From an uncultured Pseudomonadota bacterium (GTDB lineage Bacteria > Pseudomonadota > Gammaproteobacteria > Methylococcales > Methylomonadaceae), in NCBI GenBank assembly GCA_903867225.1, contig CAIPQN010000020.1, positions 1 through 61,001 on the forward strand: a stretch of DNA of 61,001 nt, written 5' to 3'. Shown here piece by piece: positions 1 to 8,706 of this stretch. Each line of letters begins with the position of its first letter. The stretch's first letter is position 1. The notes under the pieces were generated by a model. That model searched no databases, was not told where the DNA came from, and saw nothing but the letters and a program-made list of their open reading frames with translations. Position numbers and translations under genes: made by a program.

Positions 1-140
1 TTGGAATAAGAGAATGGACTTGTGCCGAGTGTGGCACGACGCATGACAGAGATGTTAATGCGGCTAAGAACATTCTCGCGCTTGGACATAAGCGTCTAGC
101 TGTAGGAATCACCGCCTCTTTAGGGCGGTGAGGATGTCAA
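1..140 (+). mobile_element. Right end of an IS200/IS605-family element
   Basis: The stretch holds the last codons of a TnpB protein followed by a perfect 7-bp hairpin (CACCGCC/GGCGGTG, about 113-130) and then the tetranucleotide TCAA at 137-140. A subterminal hairpin followed by a TCAA cleavage site is the right-end layout known from IS608-like elements, so I place the element boundary at 140. Immediately outside, integrase coding sequence begins in the opposite orientation. The left end lies outside the window. Confidence 0.75.
3..131 (+). CDS. tnpB: TnpB RNA-guided nuclease, C-terminal fragment (starts before window)
   Basis: The frame entering at base 3 encodes 42 residues ending at a TGA. 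It contains the motif [20 protein letters not shown], which is the second CxxC half of the TnpB zinc ribbon followed by the last RuvC aspartate (DRDVNAA). This signature defines the OrfB/TnpB family of IS605 elements, the ancestors of Cas12. Only the C-terminus is visible, so whether the rest is intact cannot be judged. The stop codon lies inside the terminal hairpin, as is usual in these elements. Confidence 0.85.
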   Translation, partial: GIREWTCAECGTTHDRDVNAAKNILALGHKRLAVGITASLGR

Positions 141-160
141 TTAATGGTACATGGTGTTCT
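30..160 (+). ncRNA. Candidate omega/reRNA of TnpB with its guide
   Basis: In IS605 elements the guide RNA scaffold is transcribed from the 3' end of tnpB through the right end, and the roughly 20 nt just outside the element act as the guide. By that known rule the scaffold would end at 140 and the guide would be about 141-160, which is integrase sequence. No direct transcription signal was seen; the limits are inferred only from the element boundary. Confidence 0.35.
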
Positions 161-384
161 TTTTTTGTTTTCATCCTTTCTGCTGGGATAATCCAAACCT
201 TATTATCTAAATCGATTTCACTCCATTTGGCTCCGAGAGCTTCATTGGTTCTTGAAGCAGTCAAAATCGTGAATTCAAGGCAAGAAGCTGCAATGCCTTC
301 CTGAGCGCGTAAATCAATTAAAAATGAATTTATTTGAGCGTATGGCAGTGTTGAATAATGCCCGTTTTTTTGTATTTTTGAAGG
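141..384 (-). pseudogene. P4-type tyrosine recombinase (integrase) fragment
   Basis: Reading the minus strand from 384 to 141 gives about 81 residues with the phage P4-family core: LPYAQINSFL, AASCLEFTILTASRTNEALG and WSEIDLDNKVWIIPAERMK, followed by HHVPL. The segment includes the catalytic Arg of the T(A/S)xRxxE box. An in-frame stop at 385-387 removes everything upstream, and the reading frame is cut at 140 by the IS605-type right end, so the C-terminal catalytic His/Tyr are missing. It is a remnant of an integrated island, not an active gene. Confidence 0.85.
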
Positions 385-480
385 TTATGTGTTTTCGGGC
401 ATCTTCATGTAGGCGGAGCATTTAAAAAACGACAATTAGCTTGACACCTATCGGGTTAATTATTCGCCCCTTGTGGCTTG

Positions 481-489
481 TGATACAAT
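481..489 (+). promoter_or_regulatory. Candidate extended -10 promoter for bamA
   Basis: TGATACAAT gives a TACAAT hexamer preceded by TG at the extended -10 position, about 55 bp before the bamA start. No convincing -35 lies at the right distance; TTGACA at 441-446 is too far away. From 385 to 539 nothing else is visible. Confidence 0.4.
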
Positions 490-545
490 TCGCGCTAATC
501 AAACCTTAGCTTATTTTTTTCGCTTTAATCGTCAGAATCGTGTCT

Positions 546-2930
546 ATGAAATTAAAAAAACTTTCCCGTGTCATTTTACTTTGTTTAGCTGTTTCGCCAA
601 TTGTTTATGCTGATGAAGCCTTTGTTGTTCGAGATATTAAAATTAAAGGATTGCAACGCATTTCAGAAGGAACTGTTTACAACTATTTACCCGTCACAGT
701 TGGCGAACGCTTTTCATTAGACAACACCGCACCCGCTATTAAATCATTGTTTAAAACAGGATTTTTTAAAGATATTTCAGTCGAACGCGACGGCTCAACA
801 CTCGTCGTTAATGTAGTCGAACGCCCATCAATTGCGAAAATTGTTTTTGAAGGCAATAAAGATTTAAGCAAAGACGATTTAACCAAAGCACTCAAAAAAA
901 CTGGTTTATCTGAAGGACAAACATTCGATCGGCAATTACTCGATAAGGTAGAACAAGAACTCAATCGTCAATATCTCAGCCATGGCAAATATGGCTTAAC
1001 GATTAAAACTGAAGTCACCGATTTAACGCGAAACCGTGTCGCTATTTTCATTAAAATATCCGAAGGACGCGTCGCAAAAATCAAAGAAATTAACATCGTT
1101 GGCAACAACGTTTTCAATGAAGCGGATTTGCTGAAAAAAATCGAATTAAACACGTCAAATTTGTTGTCGTTCTACACCAAAGACGACCAATACTCGAAAC
1201 AAAAACTCGGCGCGGATTTAGAAACCTTGCGTTCATATTATTTGGATCGCGGTTACATCAATTTCAATATCGAATCCACGCAAGTTGCTATTACACCAGA
1301 CAAAAAAGATATTTACGTCACGATTAACGTCAAAGAAGGCGACGTTTACAAACTCGATAAAGTAAAACTCGCAGGTAATTTAATCGTCCCCGCTGACGAG
1401 TTAATTAAACTTATGAAAGTCGGACCTGGCGAAGTTTTTTCACGCAAAAGCGCGACTGAAACGTCCAAAGCGATTTCTGACCGTTTGGGTGATGACGGGT
1501 ATGCGTTTGCCAACGTGAATATGATTCCCGAAATTCATGAAGCCACTAAAACTGTGGATATGACATTTTTTGTTGACCCCGCAAAACGAGTTTCAGTGCG
1601 TCGCATCAATATCAAAGGGAATACCAAAACCCGCGATGAAGTGTTACGCCGTGAAATGCGCCAAATGGAATCAACATGGGCATCGAGTTCTAAAATCGAA
1701 CGTTCAAAAACCCGTTTGGAACGTCTCGGTTATTTTGAAGATGTCGCTGTTGAAACGCCGCCTGTTGCAGGAACGGCCGATGAAATCGACGTAAATTACA
1801 CCGTGACCGAAAAACCGTCTGGAAATTTAATGGCTGGTGTTGGTTATTCGCAGGTTCAAGGGATTGTATTGAACGCCAACATTGCACAAAACAACGTATT
1901 TGGGTCGGGCAAACAAGTAAATTTAGCCTTTAATAACAGTAACTATTTGACCAGTTATCAATTTGGTTTTAACAATCCATATTTCACTACCGACGGCGTA
2001 AGTCAGGGTTATAATTTGGGCTATACTAAACGTGATGCGTCAGCAATTAACATCGCAAGTTACACAACTAATGTTATGAATGCAGGAATCAATTTTGGTT
2101 TGCCATTGAATGAATTCGACCAAGTTCGTTTTGATTTCGATACAAAATACACCACGTTAGGTGCAACTTCTTACACGTCTAATGAAATTTCTGATTTTAT
2201 GACTAAAAATGGTGATTCATTTTTCACCTTTGCACCCGCGATTGGCTGGACACATGACACATTGAATCGTGCAATTTTCCCAAATAAAGGTGGTCAACAA
2301 CGTCTTTCTGCACTAGCAACCGTTCCAGGCAGTGATTTGGAATACTACAAATTGAGCTATAAACACCAAATGTATTTCCCCGTAGCGAAAGATTTTACAT
2401 TCCGTATTATGGGCGAAGCGGGTTACGGTGATGGATATGGTAAGAATGACAATTTGCCATTTTTTGAAAACTACTTTGCAGGCGGAACGGGTTCTGTACG
2501 GGGGTTCAAAAATAATACGTTGGGCGTGCGCGATACCCACACAAATAGTTGTCAAGCACCAGTAGCACAGCAAGACGGAACTACAAATCCTGCGGCAACA
2601 GGAACTTGTCCGTACCAAAATTACCCATTAGGTGGTTCAACAAAAGTTATTGGCAGCGCAGAATTATTTTTCCCTGTTCCCTTTATGCCTGATACAAAAT
2701 CCGTGCGTTTGGGTACATTCTTTGACGCTGGTTCTTTGAGTAACGGCTTTAACATGGATATGAAATACTCAGCAGGTGTGTCAGGCGAATGGATGTCGCC
2801 ATTTGGTGCATTATCAGTGAGTGCCGCAATGCCGCTAAATACTTCCCCTATTGTCCAAGGCATAGACGGAACCAAAACAACAGGCGATCAAAAACAGATT
2901 TTCCAATTTAACTTTGGGCAAAACTTCTAA
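546..2930 (+). CDS. bamA: Outer membrane protein assembly factor BamA
   Basis: BamA is the Omp85-family core of the BAM complex that inserts beta-barrel proteins into the outer membrane. The protein opens with a Sec signal peptide ending around IVYA before DEAF, followed by about 400 residues of POTRA repeats (for example IKIKGLQRISEGTV and VRRINIKGNTKTRDEVL) and a C-terminal barrel. The diagnostic VRGF motif of loop 6 is near residue 650 and the chain ends in an aromatic residue (FNFGQNF), the usual barrel signal. I prefer the ATG at 546; a GTG at 540 is possible. It is followed by skp, as in other gammaproteobacteria. The usual upstream rseP is absent, replaced by mobile debris. Confidence 0.96.
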   Translation: MKLKKLSRVILLCLAVSPIVYADEAFVVRDIKIKGLQRISEGTVYNYLPVTVGERFSLDNTAPAIKSLFKTGFFKDISVERDGSTLVVNVVERPSIAKIVFEGNKDLSKDDLTKALKKTGLSEGQTFDRQLLDKVEQELNRQYLSHGKYGLTIKTEVTDLTRNRVAIFIKISEGRVAKIKEINIVGNNVFNEADLLKKIELNTSNLLSFYTKDDQYSKQKLGADLETLRSYYLDRGYINFNIESTQVAITPDKKDIYVTINVKEGDVYKLDKVKLAGNLIVPADELIKLMKVGPGEVFSRKSATETSKAISDRLGDDGYAFANVNMIPEIHEATKTVDMTFFVDPAKRVSVRRINIKGNTKTRDEVLRREMRQMESTWASSSKIERSKTRLERLGYFEDVAVETPPVAGTADEIDVNYTVTEKPSGNLMAGVGYSQVQGIVLNANIAQNNVFGSGKQVNLAFNNSNYLTSYQFGFNNPYFTTDGVSQGYNLGYTKRDASAINIASYTTNVMNAGINFGLPLNEFDQVRFDFDTKYTTLGATSYTSNEISDFMTKNGDSFFTFAPAIGWTHDTLNRAIFPNKGGQQRLSALATVPGSDLEYYKLSYKHQMYFPVAKDFTFRIMGEAGYGDGYGKNDNLPFFENYFAGGTGSVRGFKNNTLGVRDTHTNSCQAPVAQQDGTTNPAATGTCPYQNYPLGGSTKVIGSAELFFPVPFMPDTKSVRLGTFFDAGSLSNGFNMDMKYSAGVSGEWMSPFGALSVSAAMPLNTSPIVQGIDGTKTTGDQKQIFQFNFGQNF

Positions 2931-3017
2931 AACAGTTTTTAGTTTATTGTGCTTGTCCCTTATAATTTAAAACATTATTTTTTCTTTTTAAAAATTCCAT
3001 CGGAGAATTCCATTTTT

Positions 3018-3518
3018 ATGAAAACCAAAATCGCGTTATTTTTAGGCTTAATTTTTGCGGCAAATATCAGTTATGCTGATTTAAAAGTGGGCTTCGTGAA
3101 CATTCCTGCGGTACTTGAAAAAGCTCCACAAGCTGAAAAAGCAAAAAAACGTTTAGAACAAGAATTTTCGCCACGCGACAAACAACTTGTTTCACAACAA
3201 AAAGATATTCAAAACATGGAAGAACGCTTAGGCAAAGATGCCGCTGTTTTGGGTGAAGCAGCGCGTGGTAATTTAGAAAAAGATATTTTGAACAAAAAAC
3301 GTGATTTTAAACGTACGCAACAAGAATTCAGTGAAGATTTCAACGTGCGTCGTAACGAAGAATTAGGCAAATTACAACGCCGTATTGTTGAAGCCATTCG
3401 TGGCATTGCGAAAGATCAAGGCTTTGATTTGTTATTAACCGATGGCGTAATTTATGCCAGCGAACAAATCGATGTGACCGCTCAAGTTCAACAAAAACTA
3501 ACCTCAATGCCTGAGTGA
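3018..3518 (+). CDS. skp: Periplasmic chaperone Skp/OmpH
   Basis: This 166-residue protein has a signal peptide (IALFLGLIFAANISYA) and a long charged helical region rich in Lys, Glu and Gln, typical of the trimeric Skp chaperone that carries unfolded outer-membrane proteins to BamA. The end, GFDLLLTDGVIYA, is the conserved Skp C-terminal beta segment. I chose the ATG at 3018 because it follows GGAGA and places the signal peptide at the N-terminus; an upstream in-frame ATG at 2949 would add an unlikely 23-residue leader. It lies directly after bamA. Confidence 0.92.
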   Translation: MKTKIALFLGLIFAANISYADLKVGFVNIPAVLEKAPQAEKAKKRLEQEFSPRDKQLVSQQKDIQNMEERLGKDAAVLGEAARGNLEKDILNKKRDFKRTQQEFSEDFNVRRNEELGKLQRRIVEAIRGIAKDQGFDLLLTDGVIYASEQIDVTAQVQQKLTSMPE

Positions 3519-3578
3519 TTACAGGTTTCAAACTATCAAAACAACCTCTTATAACCCAGAAAAAGTGAAGTTAAAACC

Positions 3579-4022
3579 ATGTCTATAACGTTAGATATTC
3601 TCCAAATTCAAGCCTTTCTTCCGCACCGTTATCCATTTTTATTAGTAGATAAAGTAGTGGAATGCGAGCCTGGCGTTAGGTTATTAGGGGTGAAAAATGT
3701 CACTTATAACGAGCCATTTTTTCAAGGACATTTTCCGCAAAAACCAGTCATGCCTGGTGTGTTGATTTTAGAAGCGATGGCGCAAACGACTGGTTTGTTA
3801 GCGTCTGAAACAGCAGGCGCAGAGTTGAAAGGAATGATTTATTATTTAACAGGCATCGATAAAGCGAAATTTAAACGTCCCGTTGTGCCTGGCGATCAAT
3901 TGATGTTGGAAGCGCGTTTCGTCAAAAGCAAACGCAATCTTTGGGCGTTTGAATGCTATGCAGAAGTTGATGGTGAATTTGTTGCGAGTGCTGAAATTCG
4001 TTGTGCGGCCGTGGTTGAGTAA
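3579..4022 (+). CDS. fabZ: 3-hydroxyacyl-ACP dehydratase FabZ
   Basis: FabZ removes water from 3-hydroxyacyl-ACP in fatty-acid elongation. The 147-residue hot-dog-fold protein shows [13 protein letters not shown] (catalytic His), the FFQGHFP motif and [14 protein letters not shown] (catalytic Glu helix). It ends three bases before lpxA, so FabZ and the first lipid A enzyme, which share the 3-hydroxyacyl-ACP substrate pool, are likely co-transcribed. In most relatives lpxD lies between skp and fabZ; here only about 60 bp separate them. Confidence 0.95.
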   Translation: MSITLDILQIQAFLPHRYPFLLVDKVVECEPGVRLLGVKNVTYNEPFFQGHFPQKPVMPGVLILEAMAQTTGLLASETAGAELKGMIYYLTGIDKAKFKRPVVPGDQLMLEARFVKSKRNLWAFECYAEVDGEFVASAEIRCAAVVE

Positions 4023-4025
4023 GTT

Positions 4026-4796
4026 TTGATACATCCTACTGCCATTATCGATCCTCGCGCGGAACTCGCCGAAAATGTGCGCGTTGGCGCATTTTCAATT
4101 GTGGGCGCAGACGTTAAAATAGGTTCAGGTACCGTTATCGCGCCACACGTCGTCATCAACGGTCACACATCCATCGGCAAAGATAATCACATTTATCAAT
4201 TTTGTTCGATTGGCGAAGATCCGCAAGATAAAAAATATGCCCAAGAAATTACACGCTTAGAAATTGGCGACCGCAACGTGATTCGTGAATATACGTCGAT
4301 GCACCGTGGCACACATCAAGACAATAGTTTGACGAAAATCGGTAGCGATAATTTGTTTATGGCTTACACCCACGTCGCGCATGATTGCGTCATTGGCGAC
4401 CATGTGATTATGGCAAATGGCGCGTCGCTTGCGGGTCATGTGCGTTTAAACAGTCACGCGATTTTGGGCGGTTTTACGCTCGTTCATCAATTTACTCAAA
4501 TCGGACAATACAGTTTTTCAGCGATGGGCAGCGCGATTACTCAAGATATTCCACCATTTGTCATGGTTGGTGGTCGTCCGACTCGTCCGCATGGCATCAA
4601 TTCCGTTGGCATGGAACGCAATGGTATTTCTGCTGAAGATATTCGTCTGATTCGCAAAGCCTACAAAATGATTTACAAAATGAATCTGCGCCTCGAAGAC
4701 GCGATTGAGCAAATGGAAGATTTGGCAGGTGACAGCAAAGAGTTGTCGAATATGGTGAATTTTCTTCGCAACGTCACACGCGGCATTTTGCGTTAA
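4026..4796 (+). CDS. lpxA: UDP-N-acetylglucosamine O-acyltransferase LpxA
   Basis: LpxA performs the first step of lipid A synthesis, transferring 3-hydroxyacyl from ACP to UDP-GlcNAc. The sequence begins MIHPTAIIDP and consists of hexapeptide repeats of a left-handed beta helix (IGSGTVIAPHVVI, IGDHVIMANGASLAGHV), then a helical C-terminus. His119 in THVAHDCVIG matches the catalytic base (His125 in E. coli). The start is a TTG at 4026, chosen because homologues start at this point and no ATG lies nearby. Length of 256 residues is close to the usual 262. No lpxB follows, unlike the common arrangement. Confidence 0.95.
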   Translation: MIHPTAIIDPRAELAENVRVGAFSIVGADVKIGSGTVIAPHVVINGHTSIGKDNHIYQFCSIGEDPQDKKYAQEITRLEIGDRNVIREYTSMHRGTHQDNSLTKIGSDNLFMAYTHVAHDCVIGDHVIMANGASLAGHVRLNSHAILGGFTLVHQFTQIGQYSFSAMGSAITQDIPPFVMVGGRPTRPHGINSVGMERNGISAEDIRLIRKAYKMIYKMNLRLEDAIEQMEDLAGDSKELSNMVNFLRNVTRGILR

Positions 4797-4801
4797 TTTC
4801 A

Positions 4802-5368
4802 ATGTTAATCGCAGGCGTAGACGAAGCAGGACGCGGCTGTTTAGCAGGGAATGTATTTGCGGCAGCGGTCATTTTAAATCCTGATTTCCCGATTGTTGGT
4901 TTAGCCGATTCCAAAGTATTAAGTACGAAAAAACGCGAATTTCTCTCCGAACAAATCAAAAAATACGCATTAAGTTGGTCAATCGCACAAGCAAGCGTTG
5001 ACGAAATCGACGATATTAACATTCTACAAGCCTCTTTATTAGCGATGAAACGCGCCATCGAAAGTTTGCATATTCAACCATCCGAAGTCTTAATTGACGG
5101 TAATCAACTTCCCAAACTCAACATTTCCGCTCGTGCCATTATTCAAGGCGATAAAATCGTTCAAGAAATCAGCGCGGCATCGATTTTAGCGAAAGTGGCG
5201 CGTGATGAATCGATGGACGAATGCGCCAAAATCTACCCACAATTCTCATTTTCAAAACACAAAGGCTACGGCACAAAATTACATTGCCAAGAAATCGAAA
5301 AATTCGGCATTTTGGACATTCACCGCAAATCATTTAATCCCGTCAGAACGTTATTACTTCAAAAATGA
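4802..5368 (+). CDS. rnhB: Ribonuclease HII
   Basis: RNase HII cuts RNA in RNA-DNA hybrids and removes single ribonucleotides from DNA. The N-terminus GVDEAGRGCLAG carries the catalytic Asp7-Glu8 pair; a further acidic motif is VLIDGNQLP, and the family motif SILAKVARDESM is present. At 188 residues the length is normal. It follows lpxA by five bases, a position normally held after lpxB, and its stop overlaps the start of truA by four bases (ATGA), indicating translational coupling. Confidence 0.95.
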   Translation: MLIAGVDEAGRGCLAGNVFAAAVILNPDFPIVGLADSKVLSTKKREFLSEQIKKYALSWSIAQASVDEIDDINILQASLLAMKRAIESLHIQPSEVLIDGNQLPKLNISARAIIQGDKIVQEISAASILAKVARDESMDECAKIYPQFSFSKHKGYGTKLHCQEIEKFGILDIHRKSFNPVRTLLLQK

Positions 5369-6168
5369 AACGCATTGTTTTAGGTATCGAATACGACGGC
5401 AGTCGTTTTTTTGGTTGGCAATGGCAAATCAAACACCGCAACATTCAACACGAACTGCAACAAGCGTTAAGTAAAATCGCGCAACATCCAATTACAGTAC
5501 AATGTGCGGGACGAACCGATACGGGCGTTCATGCGACCGAACAAGTGGTGCATTTCGACACGACTTCGGTACGGAGTTTAGAAGCGTGGCATCGTGGCAC
5601 AAATACTTATTTGCCCGACGATGTACGGGTGATTTGGGCGCAAGAAGCGATTGGCGATTTTCATGCGCGTTACAGCGCGATTGCTCGTTTTTACCGTTAT
5701 GTGATTTTGAATCGCAACACGTCTTCTGCGTTAAATCGACAAACGACATGGTGTCCAGTAGTGCCATTAGATGCTGAAAAAATGCACCACGCTGCACAAA
5801 GTTTGCTTGGTCATCATGATTTTTCGTCGTATCGGGCGCAAGGTTGTCAGTCAAAAAGCCCACTCCGAACGATGTATTTCATTGATGTTCACCGCGAAGG
5901 TGAAAAAGTGATTATCGAATTATCGGCAAATGCGTTTTTGCATCACATGGTTCGGAATATCGCAGGCGTTTTGATTGCGATTGGTTCAGACAAACAACCT
6001 GTTTCGTGGACACGCGAATTGTTAGACGTGAAAAATCGGCAGTTGGGCGGAGTCACTGCGCCTTCAGATGGGCTGCATTTGGCAGGCGTTTATTATCCAG
6101 AACATTACGGCATTGCGAAAAATCCCATTTTTAACAAATTACCCGCCGATGCACGGCGTTATGATTGA
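5365..6168 (+). CDS. truA: tRNA pseudouridine(38-40) synthase TruA
   Basis: TruA isomerises uridines 38-40 in the tRNA anticodon arm. The 267-residue protein has CAGRTDTGVHA with the catalytic Asp at residue 52, plus SARFYRYVILNR-like and FLHHMVRNIAG motifs of the family (the latter around residues 191-201). It overlaps rnhB by four bases, so it is probably the last gene of the skp-fabZ-lpxA-rnhB transcription unit. No hairpin terminator was found in the 50 bp that follow. Confidence 0.95.
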   Translation: MKRIVLGIEYDGSRFFGWQWQIKHRNIQHELQQALSKIAQHPITVQCAGRTDTGVHATEQVVHFDTTSVRSLEAWHRGTNTYLPDDVRVIWAQEAIGDFHARYSAIARFYRYVILNRNTSSALNRQTTWCPVVPLDAEKMHHAAQSLLGHHDFSSYRAQGCQSKSPLRTMYFIDVHREGEKVIIELSANAFLHHMVRNIAGVLIAIGSDKQPVSWTRELLDVKNRQLGGVTAPSDGLHLAGVYYPEHYGIAKNPIFNKLPADARRYD

Positions 6169-6221
6169 GTTTTTAATTTAGCAATCATCTACATTTTTCA
6201 ACATTTATTGGAACAAAAAAC

Positions 6222-8081
6222 ATGAACACTACAACGAATAAATATAAAAATAGCTTTGCTTTTGCTGCCATTAAAACGGATGGCTCGGTGGTGTCGTGGG
6301 GCAATGAATATAATGCTTCGAGTAAATATGTGCCAATTGCCACCAGCAAAATCGACGACATTACTGACGTTAAACAGATTTATTCCACTGATTGGGGTGC
6401 TTTTGCGGCATTAAAAAATGATGGTTCGGTCGTGACGTGGGGAAGTGCAAATTATGGCGGTGATAGTAGTAAAGTCTCAACTCAATTGAATGGTACTGAC
6501 GATACCAAAGATGTTACGCAAATTTATTCCAATGCTCAGGCATTTGCCGCATTAAAAAATGATAAATCTGTTGTCGTGTGGGGAAATGCAATAAATGGTG
6601 GCGATAGTAGCAAAGTTACATTAAGTGATGTTAAGCAAATTTATTCGACTGGAACTGCATTTGCGGCATTAAAAAACGATGGTTCTGTTGTAACGTGGGG
6701 AAACGCTAATTATGGAGGCGACACAACAAATGTTACGTTGGCAACGCAACTGAATGGCACGGATGATACGAAAGATGTCACGAACATTTTTTCAACCAAC
6801 ACGGCATTTGCCGCTCTGCGAAAAGATGGCTCTGTCGTGACGTGGGGTGATGCAAGTTCTGGCGGCAACACGGCGGATGCTACTTTGGCAAAATCACTCG
6901 ATGGCACAGACAACACAAAAGATGTTACTGAAATTTTTTCGACTAACACCGCGTTTGCAGCTTTGCGAACGGATGGCTCGGTTGTAACGTGGGGAAATGC
7001 TAGTTTTGGTGGTAGCACACTTACAGGAAAAACGGTTGATGTTCTGCCTCAACTCGTGAACGTTCAGCAGATTTATTCAAACGCTCAGGCATTTGCAGCG
7101 GTAAAAACAGATGGTTCGGTCATAACATGGGGCGATATAACTGCTGGCGGTAGCACCAGCAGTGTAATTGCAGGAAAAACCGTTGATATTCAAGCTCAAC
7201 TTGTTAATGTTCAGCAAATTTATTCGACTGGTACCGCTTTTGCGGCACTTCGAGAAGATGGCTCAGTCGTAACGTGGGGAAATCAGTTGACTGGTGGCAA
7301 CAGTAATTCGGTGGCAAAAGAACTTAACGGCACTATCGATACTCAAGATGTTGCACAGATTTTTTCAACCTATAATAGCTTTGCCGCTTTGCGAAAAGAT
7401 GGTTCTGTTGTGACGTGGGGAAGTTCGGCAACAGGCGGCGACAGCACAACTGATAAAACGTTAGCGGCGAAACTCGATGGTCACATTAAAGTGATACAGA
7501 TTTTTTCAACCGATTATGCGTTTTCAGCATTACGCGCCGATGGTTCAGTGGTGACATGGGGCGGAACTGCTCGTTTAGGTTTTGGTGGTGACAGCAGCAC
7601 AGTCAAAGATAAATTAACTTCGGGCGTAATAGATTTTGCTGATAGCAATGACCGCTTGCTAACAGGAACGGCAACAAACGATACGTTGATTGGCGATATT
7701 GGCAACGACACGTTAATCGGTGGCTTAGGTGTCGATACTCTAACAGGTGGTTCAGGTTCAGATAGTTTCAAATTCAATAACGAAAATGAAACGGGTATTG
7801 ATGCAAAAACGCGCGACACCATTACCGATTTCAATCATGGTGAAGGCGATAAAATCGACCTTTCTGTAATTGATGCAAATTCAACATTAGCGGGTGACCA
7901 AGCATTTTTAAAAATAGATGTTGGTACAAAATTTTCTGGCAAATTCACATCAACTGGTCAATTATTTTTCGACACGACAACGCACATTCTTTGGGGTAAC
8001 GTTGATACAAAATTAGCAGCTGATTTTTCAATCCAACTCAATGGTGTAACAACATTGGTTGCTGCTGATTTTGTGTTGTAG
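6222..8081 (+). CDS. RTX-type secreted protein with ten RCC1-like repeats
   Basis: The first 480 residues are ten degenerate copies of a 45-50 residue unit built around AFAALKNDGSVVTWG followed by a GG turn, resembling RCC1-type beta-propeller blades. Residues about 483-525 contain calcium-binding nonapeptides (NDTLIGDIGNDTLIGG, SGSDSF). The last 95 residues (TITDFNHGEGDKIDLS to VAADFVL) look like the C-terminal uncleaved signal of type I secreted proteins; there is no N-terminal signal peptide. Thus it is probably exported by a type I ABC exporter, not encoded in this window. Function is unknown; adhesion or surface binding is an inference. Confidence 0.8.
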   Translation: MNTTTNKYKNSFAFAAIKTDGSVVSWGNEYNASSKYVPIATSKIDDITDVKQIYSTDWGAFAALKNDGSVVTWGSANYGGDSSKVSTQLNGTDDTKDVTQIYSNAQAFAALKNDKSVVVWGNAINGGDSSKVTLSDVKQIYSTGTAFAALKNDGSVVTWGNANYGGDTTNVTLATQLNGTDDTKDVTNIFSTNTAFAALRKDGSVVTWGDASSGGNTADATLAKSLDGTDNTKDVTEIFSTNTAFAALRTDGSVVTWGNASFGGSTLTGKTVDVLPQLVNVQQIYSNAQAFAAVKTDGSVITWGDITAGGSTSSVIAGKTVDIQAQLVNVQQIYSTGTAFAALREDGSVVTWGNQLTGGNSNSVAKELNGTIDTQDVAQIFSTYNSFAALRKDGSVVTWGSSATGGDSTTDKTLAAKLDGHIKVIQIFSTDYAFSALRADGSVVTWGGTARLGFGGDSSTVKDKLTSGVIDFADSNDRLLTGTATNDTLIGDIGNDTLIGGLGVDTLTGGSGSDSFKFNNENETGIDAKTRDTITDFNHGEGDKIDLSVIDANSTLAGDQAFLKIDVGTKFSGKFTSTGQLFFDTTTHILWGNVDTKLAADFSIQLNGVTTLVAADFVL

Positions 8082-8099
8082 TGAAACGGGAATTTTAAA

Positions 8100-8699
8100 A
8101 TGAATCACTTATCGTTTTACATTCACGGCAACGCCGACGGTCACAACGAACTTTTAGAAATGCTGACGAATTTCTTGGCGTTTTTTGAAGGCTTAACATC
8201 AAACGGTGGCGCGTCGAATGGCTCGAATTTTTTAGAAGGCATTGCCGGTCTTGCGAACATTCACCCGCTATTAGTGCATTTCCCGATTGCGTTTTTAAGT
8301 TTATTTGTAGCGGTAGATTTAATCGGCACTGCTGCGAAAAAAACGGAATGGCGTAATTTTGCGAGTGGTTTGCTTTATTTAGGAACTGTGTTTGCGGGTT
8401 TGACAGTTTGGGCTGGATTTCATGCCGCCGACACTGTGCCGCACGGTCACAATGTTCACGACATAATGGAACGTCACGAACAATTAGGCATTTCCATTTT
8501 AGCGTTATCGATGGCGTTATTGGCATGGCGATTACGCCGACCCGTTGACGGTTGGGGAATTTACAGCGTCTTTTCGATAGTGCTTTTAGGATTGATTATT
8601 TTTGGTGCAGATTTAGGCGGCTTAATGGTTTACAAATACGGTGTGGCAGTGGAAGCGGTGACTGTTTCGCCCGAAGACAGTCACCACGATCATCATTAA
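8100..8699 (+). CDS. DUF2231-family membrane protein
   Basis: A 199-residue integral membrane protein with about four hydrophobic helices (NIHPLLVHFPIAFLSLFVAV, FASGLLYLGTVFAGLTVWAGF, LGISILALSMALLAW, YSVFSIVLLGLIIFGADLGGLMV). The HPLLVHFPIA segment and the DLGGLMVYKYG ending are characteristic of the DUF2231 family, which has no assigned activity. Conserved histidines inside helices and the HHDHH tail suggest heme or metal binding, but that is inference. It starts 18 bp after the RTX gene and converges with zwf. Confidence 0.8.
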   Translation: MNHLSFYIHGNADGHNELLEMLTNFLAFFEGLTSNGGASNGSNFLEGIAGLANIHPLLVHFPIAFLSLFVAVDLIGTAAKKTEWRNFASGLLYLGTVFAGLTVWAGFHAADTVPHGHNVHDIMERHEQLGISILALSMALLAWRLRRPVDGWGIYSVFSIVLLGLIIFGADLGGLMVYKYGVAVEAVTVSPEDSHHDHH

Positions 8700-8706
8700 A
8701 ACTAAA

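Noticed and set aside
441-489. TTGACA at 441-446 as the -35 of the bamA promoter
   Set aside because: It lies 37 bp before the TACAAT hexamer, far from the required 16-18 bp.
5492-5863. Minus-strand open frame of 123 codons
   Set aside because: It lies wholly antisense to truA, whose motifs are clear; its sequence has no family features.
6222-7650. Tandem DNA repeats resembling a CRISPR or minisatellite array
   Set aside because: The repeats are in frame, degenerate at the DNA level, 130-150 bp apart and encode protein blades; there are no spacers.
6710-7834. Minus-strand open frames inside the RCC1-like gene
   Set aside because: They mirror the repeats of the plus-strand gene, and so are by-products of repeat composition.
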